43,378 bases of DNA from Zoogloea sp. (GTDB taxonomy: Bacteria; Pseudomonadota; Gammaproteobacteria; Burkholderiales; Rhodocyclaceae), in contig NZ_JAQVCN010000041.1 in NCBI RefSeq assembly GCF_028689785.1, positions 1-43,378 of the forward strand. Direction: 5' to 3'. The notes under the pieces were generated by a model. That model had not been told where the DNA came from, ran no database searches, and was given only the letters and a program-made list of their open reading frames with translations. Made by a program: the position numbers and the translations under genes. Positions 16,952-25,334 of the stretch are shown here, piece after piece; positions within the stretch are counted from its first letter, which is position 1, and each line of letters opens with the position of its first letter.

Positions 16952-16967
16952 AGCAGGTATCGTGCCG
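16952..16967 (-). promoter_or_regulatory. Candidate sigma-54 (-24/-12) promoter of nirBD
   Basis: The minus strand reads CGGCACGATACCTGCT. Against TGGCACG-N4-TTGCW it keeps the invariant GG and GC with exactly 10 bp between them and has only two deviations. The predicted start is near 16941, giving a 5' leader of about 214 nt. Sigma-54 promoters need an enhancer-binding protein; NtrC-like sites are found at suitable distance. Confidence 0.6.
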
Positions 16968-17029
16968 GGTCGGGTTTTCGCTGAATCAGCGGGTTTCCGG
17001 GTGGGCGGGCACCCATCCTGGCCGGTCTA

Positions 17030-17068
17030 GGCGCCAAAATGGTGCGCTGCGGTGTCCACATTGGCGCA
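17030..17068. promoter_or_regulatory. Tandem NtrC-like enhancer sites upstream of nirBD
   Basis: Site 1 (17030-17046) contains GCGCCAAAATGGTGC, close to the NtrC consensus dyad TGCACCA-N3-TGGTGCA (14 of 17 positions by eye). Site 2 (17052-17068, minus strand TGCGCCAATGTGGACAC) has one good half-site. Their centres are 22 bp apart, two helical turns, and about 97 and 119 bp upstream of the predicted start. This spacing suits cooperative NtrC binding. Site 2 is weak. Confidence 0.5.
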
Positions 17069-17177
17069 TGGGGGATCCGCCCGGCCCGGCGGACGGGGCC
17101 GTGAGGAAGGGGGGATGAACCCGGGCGCCGCAGTTCGCGGAGTCGCCTGACAAGCTGGAGTCTGCGCCGCTACTCCT

Positions 17178-17263
17178 GTGGGGTCGAATTCATTCGACCG
17201 CAGTCCGCCAGATCATCGGCATGCCTTTGATCCGGGTCCGAGGTCGAATGAATTCGACCCCAC
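17178..17263. repeat. REPIN-like pair, family A, perfect 22-bp inverted arms
   Basis: Arm 17178-17199 (GTGGGGTCGAATT followed by CATTCGACC) is repeated exactly in inverted orientation at 17242-17263, with a 42-bp spacer. Partial complementarity continues outside the arms. It lies between the nirB control region and the end of the J-domain operon. The rest of 17264-17463 has an 11-G run (17436-17446) and a 6-bp stem at 17414-17432, with no gene or clear terminator. Confidence 0.8.
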
Positions 17264-17463
17264 GGGAGAGTCACCGGCCAATGTCACGCAAAACATCGGA
17301 AAGCCGGTCAGTAAGGCCTCACCGGTTCGCGCTCGAATGGAATAACCCCGCGACGTTGACGCAAGGCGTGTAAAGCGCTTCCCCCCGACAGCCAAGGCTC
17401 CCCTAGCCTGGCGGGCCCTCCAGCCAAGGGCCTGCGGGGGGGGGGGCGGTCCGGCAGGCCGCC

Positions 17464-18693
17464 TCAGCCGGCTTTCTTCTTCCAGCTGGCGCGGCAGGTT
17501 TCCTGCAGGTAGTTCATCACCAGGGTGGTGTCGTCGCTGTCGAGCTGCTGGCGGGCTTCGGGGCCGAGGTCGTCGTCCCACAGGCGGCGCACATCGGACT
17601 GGTATTCGAAAGGCACGACGTTCTCGATAAAGCGGGTGACGGCCGCGTCGTTGAAGCCGGATTCGCGGAAGTTGTCCCAGATCCGGGTGGCGTCGCGCTT
17701 GAGCAGGCTGCGGGTCGGTTCGAGGCCGGTGGCGATCATCAGCAGTACGCCGCACTGCACATCGGTGTGATCGCCCTGGTTGCCGGTGATGCGGGTCCAC
17801 GCCTCGGCGCAGGCCTTGTCGTGGTGGGTGATCTCGCTGACCGAGCTGGTGTCGAAGAAGAACAGGCCGGAGAAGCGGTCCTGGTTACGGTAGATCTCGG
17901 TGGCCGGGATGTCGCGGATGATGGGCAGGACTTCGGCGACAAAGCGCTCGGTTTCCCGCGTCATCAGCCTGTGCACGGCCGGGGGCGCGTCTTCGAGCCA
18001 GATGTCGAGGGTTGGAAAGCTGGCACTGCGTTTCTTGCGGGCGGCTTCATGGAGCTTCATGAAGCGCTCGACGCTGAAGAAGCCGGCCGGCTTGCGTTCG
18101 GTGAGGAGGACCAGCAGCGCGCTGTTGATCACCGATTCGCAGAACACGTGCCACTCGTCGGCGTCGTCCCGCTCCACGCCGAGCTTGCCGGCGAGCCAGT
18201 AGGTGGCGTCGATGTAGTGCTGGTTGCGTTCTCGGCCGGCCTGTTCGGCCAGGTAGCGGGCGTAGGTGATGGGGGTTTCAGCGCTGCACTTGGCCAGGAA
18301 ATCCTTTTCGCTCTCGCGGAAGATCTCCGGCGCGCCGAGGAGGCGCTCGGTGGGCAGGGTGTGCAGCTTGCGCAGGCGGTCGGCGCCGGCTTTGGACAGG
18401 GCCAGCAGGGTTTTGTCGCGAAGCAGGCGGCCGGCTACGTCGATCTTGCCGCCGGATTCGGCCTCCAGGGCCAGGCTCACCAGGGTCACCAGCCGGGTGC
18501 GGGCGGTTTCCAGTTCCGGGCGCAGGTTGGGGGTGCCGAAATAGGTGGCCAGCTGCACGATGCCCTTGGCGCCTTCGCGCCGCAGGGCGTCGAGCCGGGG
18601 GCCGTCCACCAGGCCTTCCTGGAGTGCGTGGCACAGCACCCGCTCGAAATAGGGGCGGGTGTCGACGGTGGTGAGTGCGTTATCAGCGAACAT
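17464..18693 (-). CDS. Unrecognised protein, last gene of the J-domain operon
   Basis: 409 residues, no signal peptide or TM segment, and predicted largely alpha-helical. I recognise no domain. Notable stretches are a Phe/Asp-rich centre (RFSGLFFFDTSSVSEITHH), THTDV-like GDHTDVQCGVLLMIATGLEP, FENVVPFEYQSDVRRLWDDD-type acidic segments and a basic tail (SWKKKAG). His, Asp and Glu residues are plentiful in the middle, but no known metal motif (for example HD or HExxH) is clear. The ATG at 18693 is 45 bp after the preceding gene, with a weak ribosome site. Context: co-directional with a mini J-domain gene and two other unknown genes, so a client, scaffold or effector of that set is possible. Confidence 0.8.
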   Translation of the reverse strand: MFADNALTTVDTRPYFERVLCHALQEGLVDGPRLDALRREGAKGIVQLATYFGTPNLRPELETARTRLVTLVSLALEAESGGKIDVAGRLLRDKTLLALSKAGADRLRKLHTLPTERLLGAPEIFRESEKDFLAKCSAETPITYARYLAEQAGRERNQHYIDATYWLAGKLGVERDDADEWHVFCESVINSALLVLLTERKPAGFFSVERFMKLHEAARKKRSASFPTLDIWLEDAPPAVHRLMTRETERFVAEVLPIIRDIPATEIYRNQDRFSGLFFFDTSSVSEITHHDKACAEAWTRITGNQGDHTDVQCGVLLMIATGLEPTRSLLKRDATRIWDNFRESGFNDAAVTRFIENVVPFEYQSDVRRLWDDDLGPEARQQLDSDDTTLVMNYLQETCRASWKKKAG

Positions 18694-18738
18694 CGTGTGC
18701 GGGGCGCCGCGCCGCGGGGGCGCTGCGTGGTTTCCAGG

Positions 18739-19509
18739 TCAGATGGCGGATTCCTCGTCGTCCTCGTCGAGCTTCGGCACGCCGGGCTCGCCGGATTCGG
18801 GCAGGGGCATTTTGGCGGCTTCGGCGGCGCGGTGCAGGCGGTCCTGGATCTCGATGATGAGCAGCTCGAAGGTGTCGGAGAACTCGTGGCGCAGCACCCA
18901 GGCGGTTTCCATCCAGTCGGCGTCGGCCACTTCGGAGCGCGACATGCGCACCCGCACCATCTCGATGGCGTCGCCGATCTCCAGGCCCTGGTCGAGCTCG
19001 TCCACGCGCTCGGCGTCCCAGGTGATGGCGGATTTTGGGGCGAAGGCCTTTTCCAGGTCGATCTCGGCCTCGAAGACGCCGTGGTAGGCCAGGGCCAGCA
19101 GGGCGTCGTAGTGGTCGGTGAAGTAGTCGGCCAGCACACGGACGCCATCGTCGTGCTCCACAAGGCAGTCCAGTACCTCGGCGCAGGAGGCCGGGTTGCG
19201 GTGCATGACTGCGTTCATGGTGTTGCGCAGGCGCGGCACGTATTTTTCGATGGGCTCGCCGTACTGGCGTTCGAGCACGATGGCCTGAACGAACTGTTCC
19301 GGGCTGACCAGCAGGTTGACCACAGATTCCTTGCTGGCATCGAATTCGCGAATCACCGCCAGGACGTCCTTGGGGGCCATCTCGTCGAGGACTTCGACCA
19401 GGGCGTGATCGCCTTCCTGTTCGGCAACGACGACCAGGTGGGCTTCGGCCTGGGCGATCTCGCCGGCGAGGATGAGTTCGCGGGTTTCCTTGATGACTAG
19501 CTGGGTCAT
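18739..19509 (-). CDS. Unrecognised acidic helical protein of the J-domain operon
   Basis: 256 residues, strongly acidic, predicted as repeated short helices. The N-terminal half (GDHALVEVLDEMAPKDVLAV then IREFDASKESVVNLLVSPEQ) vaguely resembles the helical superfamily of MgtE_N or FliG-like repeats, which is a weak likeness only. The C-terminus is a disordered acidic tail (LDEDDEESAI). There is no signal peptide, TM or catalytic motif. It starts 12 bp after the upstream gene, so the two are surely co-transcribed. A protein-protein interaction role is the most that can be suggested. Confidence 0.78.
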   Translation of the reverse strand: MTQLVIKETRELILAGEIAQAEAHLVVVAEQEGDHALVEVLDEMAPKDVLAVIREFDASKESVVNLLVSPEQFVQAIVLERQYGEPIEKYVPRLRNTMNAVMHRNPASCAEVLDCLVEHDDGVRVLADYFTDHYDALLALAYHGVFEAEIDLEKAFAPKSAITWDAERVDELDQGLEIGDAIEMVRVRMSRSEVADADWMETAWVLRHEFSDTFELLIIEIQDRLHRAAEAAKMPLPESGEPGVPKLDEDDEESAI

Positions 19510-19521
19510 GAACAGTCTTTC

Positions 19522-20034
19522 TTAACGGTCAACGGCGTCGAAGCCCTGTTCGGACATCCACTCTTCGCCGGCTTCGCCGAGGTCGTCGGTGTGGTCTTCG
19601 TCTTCCTCGTCGCGGCTGCTCTCGGGGGCCGAGCGGGCGCTGAGGCCGCTGCCGAGCAGCCATTCGAGCACGGCAGTGGTGACGAGAAAGCTCTCGCCGC
19701 CGTCCTTGTCGAGACAGATGTTGATCAGGGGACGGGCCCACGGGGCGATGTCGAGACCGGCCTCAAGCTCGGCCCAGGAGGGGAAGCCGTCGTCGCCGGG
19801 TTCGCTGTTGGAGGCGGCGTAGAGGAGATTGCCGCCGCTGAAGCCGAAAGCGCCGTGAAAGGCCGGGGCAACCATCTCGGGGGCGGTGTCGATCATGCCG
19901 AGCAGGAAGGAGAATTCCTTGTGTTTGTCGCGCACGCGCTTGTTGAGCACATCCTTGCCTTCGGAGTCGGAACGCAGGTCGTCGATCTCGCTGGCGTAGC
20001 GCTCGAAAATGTCTTCAAAGTAAAACGAGGTCAA
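19522..20034 (-). CDS. Unrecognised protein of the J-domain operon (TTG start)
   Basis: 170 residues. The start is a rare TTG at 20034 that overlaps the stop of the J-domain gene (TTGA), with AAGG 8 nt upstream; the next Met is near residue 47, so TTG is favoured. The N-terminal part ([17 protein letters not shown]) is helical and the centre is Gly/Phe-rich ([16 protein letters not shown]). The C-terminal 40 residues are extremely acidic ([20 protein letters not shown]) and probably disordered. No known domain is recognised. Its translational coupling to the J protein makes physical partnership likely. Confidence 0.75.
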   Translation of the reverse strand: MTSFYFEDIFERYASEIDDLRSDSEGKDVLNKRVRDKHKEFSFLLGMIDTAPEMVAPAFHGAFGFSGGNLLYAASNSEPGDDGFPSWAELEAGLDIAPWARPLINICLDKDGGESFLVTTAVLEWLLGSGLSARSAPESSRDEEDEDHTDDLGEAGEEWMSEQGFDAVDR

Positions 20035-20309
20035 GAAATTACCTTTTCAATGTAGGAGGCCCACAGGGAGGTGGCTTCCTGCAGGGGATCGTCAATCAGG
20101 TTGCGCCGGCGCAGGGCGTCGTAATCGCGCCGCTTTGCGTCGTCGGAGAGGATGTCGTAGGCCGCCTGGATGTGACGGAAGCGGTCGGCGGCGCCCGGGT
20201 CGGGGTTGCGGTCCGGGTGGTACAGGCGGGCCGCCTTGCGGTAGGCCGTCTTGATGTCGTCGGCCGCGGCTGTTGGCGAAATGCCCAGGGTTTCGTAGGG
20301 GTCACGCAT
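20031..20309 (-). CDS. Minimal J-domain co-chaperone
   Basis: 92 residues: a complete J domain (about 2-68) starting [20 protein letters not shown], with the HPD motif intact at 31-33 ([11 protein letters not shown]), and a short tail of about 24 residues ending in SYIEKVIS. The HPD loop is what stimulates DnaK ATP hydrolysis. The Gly/Phe, zinc-finger and client-binding domains of DnaJ/CbpA are absent, so specificity must come from the tail or from the co-encoded partners. It is the first gene of a four-gene operon, and its stop overlaps the start of the next gene. It is not DnaJ itself, HscB or DjlA. Confidence 0.85.
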   Translation of the reverse strand: MRDPYETLGISPTAAADDIKTAYRKAARLYHPDRNPDPGAADRFRHIQAAYDILSDDAKRRDYDALRRRNLIDDPLQEATSLWASYIEKVIS

Positions 20310-20419
20310 GGCGCTAAACGGGGAAGACGCCCGGGCAGATCAGGGGCGGGTCATGGGAAGCCCCTGATTATAAGGTAAAGGGCCCGGGCGTCGCCGGGTT
20401 ACCCGGGCGGCTGGAGGGC

Positions 20420-20506
20420 GTGGGGTCGAATTCACTCGACCTCGGACTTCCAGTGAGCGGCTTGTCTGTGGCCCGGGCTGCGGAGGTCGATTGAATTCGA
20501 TCCCAC
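20420..20506. repeat. REPIN-like pair, family A, upstream of the J-domain operon
   Basis: Left arm 20420-20443 (GTGGGGTCGAATTCAC, then TCGACCTC) and inverted right arm 20483-20506 match over 24 bp with two differences and a 39-bp spacer. The element lies between the J-domain gene start and the end of the PAS-GGDEF-EAL gene. The remaining intergenic DNA (20310-20557) shows no clear promoter to my eye. Confidence 0.8.
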
Positions 20507-20557
20507 TGGAAGGGCCTTGCCTGTGAGGGCGGATGATTCCAGGTGAACCCACGGGCC

Positions 20558-22726
20558 TCAGCGCGGTGGTGGCAGGCGTTCGATGAAGGCGTCGGCGGGC
20601 ATGGGGCGGCCGAAGTAGTAGCCCTGGGCGTAGTCGCAGCCGAGCAGGCGCAGGTCGTGGGCAATGTCGGCGGTCTCGACGCCTTCGGCCAGCACGGCGA
20701 TCTTGAGGCTCTTGGCCATCTGGATGACTGCGCGCACGATGGCGCCGGCGTCGGGATCGGTGGGCAGGTCGCGCACGAAGGACTGGTCGATCTTGAGCTT
20801 TTCGACGGCGAAGCGGCGCAGGTAGGCGAGGCTGGAGTAGCCGGTGCCGAAGTCGTCGATGGCCAGGCGCAGGCCCAGGGCGTGGAGCTGGCGGACGGTG
20901 GCGAGCACCTGCTCGGTGTCCTTGACCAGCACGTTCTCGGTGATTTCGAGTTCAATCAGGGCCGGGTTGGCGCCACTGTCGGCCAGGGCCTCGCGCACGG
21001 TCTCCACCAGGTTGCCGCGGGCAAACTGAAGGGGAGAAAGGTTGACGGCGAGTACCAGCTCGCGGTGCCCGGCATCCTGCCAGGCGCGGGCCTGGCGGCA
21101 GGCTTCGCGCAGCACCCATTCGCCGATCTCGACGATCAGGCCGCTGTCTTCGGCCACCGGGATGAACACACCGGGGGGCTGCATGCCCAGCTCGGGGCAA
21201 TTCCAGCGGATCAGGGCTTCCGCGCCGACGATGCGGCTGTCGCCCAGGTCGATCAGGGGCTGGTAGTGGAGGACGAATTCGTTGCGCTCAAGGGCCCGGC
21301 GCAGGCGATTCTGGATGTCGAGGCGCTGTACCGCGTCCTCGTTCATCTGCTGGGAGTAGAAGCGGAAGGTGTTTCGGCCAGCTTCTTTGGCGTTGTACAT
21401 GGCCGCGTCGGCGTTGCGGATCAGGGTGTCGAAGTCGGTGCCGTCTTCCGGGTGGACGGCCAGACCGACCGAGCACGAGATGCTCATCTCCTGGCCGGCG
21501 AGGAGGCAGGGTTGAGCCAGGGTGTGCATGATCTTTTCCACGATGGGGGCGATGTCGTCGCTGTCGCGGATGTCGGTGAGCAGCACCAGGAATTCGTCGC
21601 CACCCTGGCGGCTGACCGTATCGGTGTCGCGGGTGGTGCTGCTCAGGCGGTCGGCAAAGGTCTGCAGCAGGGCATCGCCCGCCGGGTGGCCGAGGCTGTC
21701 GTTGATCTGTTTGAAGTGGTCCAGGTCGAGGAGGAGCAGGGCGACCCGGGTTTCGGCCCGTACGGCATGGGCAAAGGCCTGCTCGGCCCGGTCACGGAGC
21801 AGGAAGCGGTTGGGCAGGCGGGTGAGCAGGTCGTGGCGGGCGAGAAAGTCGGCACGCTCCTCGGCAGCCTTGCGTTCGCTGAGGTCGGAGAACATCGCCA
21901 CGTAGTGGAGGATCTCGGCGTTGTCATCGCGCACGGTGGAGATCGACAGCCATTGGGGGAATATGGCCCCGTTGCGGCGGCGGTTCCAGGCCTCGCCGTT
22001 CCAGTGGTCGGTACGGGCCAACTCGTCGAGGAGTACGTCCAGGAAGCCAGGCGCGTGATGGCTGGCGGCGATGAGGGGTGCTTCGGTGCCGGCGACTTCA
22101 TCGGCGCTGTAGCCGGTAAGGGCTGTGAAGGCGCGATTGACCGAGATGACCCGGCGCTGGCCATCGGTGATCAGGATGGCGTCGCGGCTCTCGCTGAAGA
22201 CGGTTGCAGCCAGTTGCAGCTGGCTGTAGTGGTGGCGGGCGGCCTGGGTGTCGGCGTTATCGTGGCCCGCCAGCGGGGGCTTGTCGCAGGTGTCGCGCAG
22301 GTCGGTGATGAAGCCGGCGGCGCCGCTGACCGTGCCGTCTGTGGCGTTGCGGGTGGTGATGGTGTTGATCAGGGCGGGAATGACGCTGCCGTCCCGGTGC
22401 AGCAGGTCGAGGCGGTAATTGCGTCGCTCGCTGGTGGTGATGCGCTCGATCTGGTGGCGCAGGGGGGCCTGGCTGGCAGGATGAACGAAATCGGTCGTGG
22501 GGCGCCCGATGAGCGCGTCGACGCCGTAACCCAGCAACTGCCCGAGGGTGTCGTCGACTTCGACGAAGCAGCCTTGCGCGTCCACGACAAAGAAGCCATC
22601 TGTCGGGCGAGCGAGGAGTTTGCGTAACACCGCTTCCCTGTTCCGGAGGCGGGAGCCGGGATGGGGGTGAAAAGGGGTGTGCAGTTCCATGGCCGGGAAA
22701 GGTTGATTTCCCGGGGATATCGGCAT
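20558..22726 (-). CDS. PAS-PAS-GGDEF-EAL c-di-GMP enzyme
   Basis: 722 residues, cytosolic, with no TM segment. Order: PAS1 (about 30-145), PAS2 (about 165-290), GGDEF (about 295-455; motif 375-379, inhibition site RDTD 366-369) and EAL (about 465-718; EAL at 503-505). The phosphodiesterase set is complete: NLSPLQF, ITEN, DDFGTGYSS, KLKIDQSF, AEGVET and QGYYFGRP. Both activities are therefore possible, with output set by the PAS signals; no haem or flavin ligand is identifiable. Start alternatives are ATG 22726 and ATG 22690, neither with a ribosome site. A metF terminator lies just upstream, so it has its own promoter. Confidence 0.92.
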   Translation of the reverse strand: MPISPGNQPFPAMELHTPFHPHPGSRLRNREAVLRKLLARPTDGFFVVDAQGCFVEVDDTLGQLLGYGVDALIGRPTTDFVHPASQAPLRHQIERITTSERRNYRLDLLHRDGSVIPALINTITTRNATDGTVSGAAGFITDLRDTCDKPPLAGHDNADTQAARHHYSQLQLAATVFSESRDAILITDGQRRVISVNRAFTALTGYSADEVAGTEAPLIAASHHAPGFLDVLLDELARTDHWNGEAWNRRRNGAIFPQWLSISTVRDDNAEILHYVAMFSDLSERKAAEERADFLARHDLLTRLPNRFLLRDRAEQAFAHAVRAETRVALLLLDLDHFKQINDSLGHPAGDALLQTFADRLSSTTRDTDTVSRQGGDEFLVLLTDIRDSDDIAPIVEKIMHTLAQPCLLAGQEMSISCSVGLAVHPEDGTDFDTLIRNADAAMYNAKEAGRNTFRFYSQQMNEDAVQRLDIQNRLRRALERNEFVLHYQPLIDLGDSRIVGAEALIRWNCPELGMQPPGVFIPVAEDSGLIVEIGEWVLREACRQARAWQDAGHRELVLAVNLSPLQFARGNLVETVREALADSGANPALIELEITENVLVKDTEQVLATVRQLHALGLRLAIDDFGTGYSSLAYLRRFAVEKLKIDQSFVRDLPTDPDAGAIVRAVIQMAKSLKIAVLAEGVETADIAHDLRLLGCDYAQGYYFGRPMPADAFIERLPPPR

Positions 22727-22739
22727 GGGATGCCGAAAC

Positions 22740-22772
22740 TTGAAAGAAACGACCCCGGCTGGCCGGGGTCGT
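22740..22772 (-). terminator. Rho-independent terminator of ahcY-metF
   Basis: Perfect inverted arms ACGACCCCGGC (22749-22759) and GCCGGGGTCGT (22762-22772). On the minus strand the stem is followed by a T-rich run (TTTCTTTC). It lies 6 bp past the metF stop and is the best intrinsic terminator in the window. Confidence 0.85.
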
Positions 22773-22777
22773 CACCG

Positions 22778-23617
22778 TCAGCGGGTGAGTCCGAGGCGAT
22801 CGTATAGGGCGATGGTGGGGCCAGCCTGGTTCATGCTGTAGAAGTGCAGGCCCGGTGCGCCCGCGGCGATGAGCTTCTCGCACAGGTCACTGACCACGTC
22901 GAGGCCGAAGGCCTTGATCGAGTCGCTGTCGTCGCCGAAGGATTCGAACTTGCGCCGCATCCAGCGCGGGATCTCGGCACCGCAGGCGTCGGAGAAGCGC
23001 GCCAGCTTCGAGAAGGACACGATGGGCATGACGCCCGGCACGATGGGCACATCGATGCCCAGAGCCGTGCATTCGTCGCGGAAGTGCAGGTAGGCATCCA
23101 GGTTGTAGAAATACTGGGTGATGGCCGAGTTGGCGCCGGCGTCTACCTTGCGCTTGAAGGCCAGCAGGTCGTCTCTGGGGCTGCGCGCCTGGGGGTGATA
23201 TTCCGGGTAGGCGGCCACCTCGATGTGGAAGTGACTGCCGGTCTCGGCGCGGATGAACTCCACCAGCTCGTTGGCGTAGCGCAGCTCGCCGGGGTCGCCC
23301 ACGCCGGAGGGCAGGTCGCCGCGCAGGGCGACGATGCGGCGGATGCCTTCGTCCTGGTAGCGCTGCAGGATGGCGCGGATCTGGTCACGGGTGGAGCCGA
23401 TGCACGACAGGTGCGGGGCGGCCTCATGGCCTTCGCGACGGATCTCGAAGACGGTCTCGAAGGTGCGCGCCTGGGTGGAGCCGCCAGCGCCGAAGGTGAC
23501 GGAGAAGAACTCCGGCTTCAACTCGGCCAGCTTGGCCCGGGTGCTGCGCAGCTTGTCGGCGCCCTCGGCGGTCTGGGGCGGGAAGAACTCGATGGAAATG
23601 GGGATCTGGGTGGGCAC
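22778..23617 (-). CDS. metF: 5,10-methylenetetrahydrofolate reductase
   Basis: 279 residues, a complete MetF TIM barrel. It begins ISIEFFPPQTAEGADKL, then SVTFGAGGST, then IVALRGDLPSGVGDPGEL and FKRKVDAGANSAITQYF, the standard blocks for FAD and folate binding. It makes 5-methyl-THF for methionine synthesis. A GAGGAA ribosome site precedes ATG 23617. It follows ahcY on the same strand after 92 bp, so it should share the SAH riboswitch-controlled transcript; this fits the methyl cycle, since AhcY removes SAH and MetF supplies the methyl group for homocysteine. Confidence 0.95.
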   Translation of the reverse strand: MPTQIPISIEFFPPQTAEGADKLRSTRAKLAELKPEFFSVTFGAGGSTQARTFETVFEIRREGHEAAPHLSCIGSTRDQIRAILQRYQDEGIRRIVALRGDLPSGVGDPGELRYANELVEFIRAETGSHFHIEVAAYPEYHPQARSPRDDLLAFKRKVDAGANSAITQYFYNLDAYLHFRDECTALGIDVPIVPGVMPIVSFSKLARFSDACGAEIPRWMRRKFESFGDDSDSIKAFGLDVVSDLCEKLIAAGAPGLHFYSMNQAGPTIALYDRLGLTR

Positions 23618-23628
23618 GGTGGTTCCTC

Positions 23629-23697
23629 GCAGGCCCGCCGGCAGGGCATGCCGGGCGGGCGTGGGTCACGGCGGCGGAGCGGGGCTGGGCCCGCTCC
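23629..23697. repeat. Two hairpins in the ahcY-metF gap
   Basis: One imperfect stem pairs GCCCGCCGGCA with TGCCGGGCGGGC around 23633-23660. The second has arms GGAGCGGG (23676-23683) and CCCGCTCC (23690-23697). Neither is followed by a T-tract on either strand. They may affect mRNA stability within the operon. Confidence 0.45.
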
Positions 23698-23709
23698 GGT
23701 AGGCCGGGC

Positions 23710-25122
23710 TCAGTAGCGGTAATGCTCGGCCTTGTAGGGGCCTTGCTTGGCCACGCCGATGTAGGCGGCCTGCTCGTCGGTCAGCTCGGTGAGCTGGGCG
23801 TTGAGCTTCTTCAGCTGCAGCCGCGCGACCTTCTCGTCCAGGTGCTTGGGCAGCGTGTAAACGCCCACCGGGTAGTCGGCGGTGCGGGTGAAGAGCTCGA
23901 TCTGGGCGATGGTCTGGTTGGCGAAGGAGCTGGACATCACGTAGCTCGGGTGACCCGTGCCGCAGCCCAGGTTAACCAGGCGGCCCTTGGCCAGCAGGAT
24001 GATGCGCTTGCCGTCCGGGAAGATGACGTGGTCCACCTGGGGCTTGATCTCTTCCCACTGATACTTTTCGATGGAGGCAACGTCGATCTCGTTGTCGAAG
24101 TGACCGATGTTGCAGACGATGGCCTGGTCTTTCATGGCGGCCATGTGGTCGTGGGTGATGACGTGGAAGTTGCCGGTGGTGGTGACGAAGATGTCGGCCA
24201 GGCTGGCGGCGTATTCCATGGTGACCACGCGGTAGCCTTCCATGGCGGCCTGGAGGGCGCAGATCGGATCGATCTCGGTGACCCACACCTGGGCGGACAG
24301 GGCGCGCAGGGCCTGGGCCGAGCCCTTGCCCACGTCGCCGTAGCCGCACACCACGGCAACCTTGCCGGCGACCATCACGTCGGTGGCGCGCTTGATGCCG
24401 TCCACCAGGGATTCGCGGCAGCCGTAGAGGTTGTCGAACTTGGACTTGGTGACCGAGTCATTCACGTTGATGGCCGGGAAGCGCAGCTCGCCGCGCTGGT
24501 GCATCTGGTACAGGCGATGCACGCCGGTGGTGGTCTCTTCGGTCACGCCCTTGATGGCGGCCAGGCGTACAGAGTACCAGGTCGGGTCAACGGCGAGCTT
24601 GGCCTTGATGGCGGCGAAGAGGATGGTTTCTTCTTCGGAAGACGGCTTGGCGATGACGGACAGGTCCTGCTCGGCGCGGGCACCCAGGTGCAGCAGCAGG
24701 GTCGCGTCGCCGCCGTCGTCGAGGATCATGTTGCTGTAGCCACCGTCGGCCCACTCGAAGATGCGGTGGGTGTAGTCCCAGTAGTCGGCCAGGGACTCGC
24801 CCTTGACGGCGAACACCGGGATGGCCTGGGCGGCGATGGCGGCCGCGGCGTGGTCCTGGGTGCTGAAGATGTTGCACGAGGCCCAGCGCACTTCGGCGCC
24901 GAGGGCGGTCAGCGTCTCGATCAGCACGGCGGTCTGGATGGTCATGTGCAGGGAGCCGGTGATGCGCGCGCCCTTGAGGGGCTGGGCCGCGGCGAACTCG
25001 TCGCGGATGGCCATCAGGCCGGGCATCTCGGTTTCGGCGATCTTGATCTCCTTGCGGCCCCAGTCGGCCAGGGAGAGATCGGCAATGACAAAATCGGTGA
25101 ACTTTTCAGCCACAGTGTTCAT
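23710..25122 (-). CDS. ahcY: S-adenosylhomocysteine hydrolase
   Basis: 470 residues. It contains the two family signatures: [15 protein letters not shown] near residue 57 and [16 protein letters not shown] (NAD-binding loop). The C-terminus is KAEHYRY, the conserved end that closes the active site. It hydrolyses SAH to adenosine and homocysteine. The length includes the insert seen in many proteobacterial enzymes. A GAGGAAACC ribosome site precedes ATG 25122. An SAH riboswitch and a TATAAT promoter lie upstream, so the enzyme is induced by its own substrate. Confidence 0.97.
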   Translation of the reverse strand: MNTVAEKFTDFVIADLSLADWGRKEIKIAETEMPGLMAIRDEFAAAQPLKGARITGSLHMTIQTAVLIETLTALGAEVRWASCNIFSTQDHAAAAIAAQAIPVFAVKGESLADYWDYTHRIFEWADGGYSNMILDDGGDATLLLHLGARAEQDLSVIAKPSSEEETILFAAIKAKLAVDPTWYSVRLAAIKGVTEETTTGVHRLYQMHQRGELRFPAINVNDSVTKSKFDNLYGCRESLVDGIKRATDVMVAGKVAVVCGYGDVGKGSAQALRALSAQVWVTEIDPICALQAAMEGYRVVTMEYAASLADIFVTTTGNFHVITHDHMAAMKDQAIVCNIGHFDNEIDVASIEKYQWEEIKPQVDHVIFPDGKRIILLAKGRLVNLGCGTGHPSYVMSSSFANQTIAQIELFTRTADYPVGVYTLPKHLDEKVARLQLKKLNAQLTELTDEQAAYIGVAKQGPYKAEHYRY

Positions 25123-25191
25123 GAGGTTTCCTCGAACGTGTGGCCGGGAAGGGACTACGGGTGGCTGATCATCAAGGGCTCACCACGTCTC

Positions 25192-25208
25192 CCCGTGCCC
25201 GGCACGGG
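25192..25208. repeat. Hairpin between riboswitch and ahcY start
   Basis: CCCGTGCC and GGCACGGG flank a single base. It falls in the ahcY leader, between the riboswitch and the ribosome site. It could be part of the expression platform, though the SAH element in this group usually acts near the ribosome site or a terminator; no T-tract follows. Confidence 0.4.
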
Positions 25209-25230
25209 TTTGCAGACAAAGCATGGACGG

Positions 25231-25322
25231 GTGAGCGCGGTTTCTGGTGCCGCTGGTCTGGCACTGACATCGAGCCTGGGACGGCGGGCATTGCACCCGG
25301 CGGTCTTGCAGCGCTCCTCGAA
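25231..25322 (-). ncRNA. SAH riboswitch
   Basis: On the minus strand the leader begins with TCGAGGAGCGCTGCAA, then a variable hairpin, then CCCAGGCTCGATG, and ends with CCGCGCTCAC. These are the conserved blocks of the S-adenosylhomocysteine riboswitch: P1 pairs UCGAG with CUCGA, and AGCGC near the 5' end can pair with GCGCU at the 3' end as the pseudoknot. The class is known upstream of ahcY in beta- and gammaproteobacteria, where SAH binding turns expression on. Covers the first part of the ahcY-metF transcript. Confidence 0.85.
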
Positions 25323-25334
25323 TCAAGGGTCGGG

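Noticed and set aside
16728..17177. FNR box at the nirB promoter
   Set aside because: No TTGAT-N4-ATCAA-like dyad was seen; the signals there fit NtrC/sigma-54 instead.
17414..17446. Terminator for the J-domain operon
   Set aside because: The 6-bp stem is not followed by a T-tract on the minus strand; the 11-G run is on the upstream side and may be a homopolymer artefact.
20543..22627. Plus-strand open frame of about 694 codons opposite the PAS-GGDEF-EAL gene
   Set aside because: Low-complexity Gly/Ala/Val-rich translation with no family likeness.
23629..23697. Terminator between ahcY and metF
   Set aside because: Both hairpins lack a T-tract, and metF has its own strong terminator at the end of the unit, so read-through is expected.
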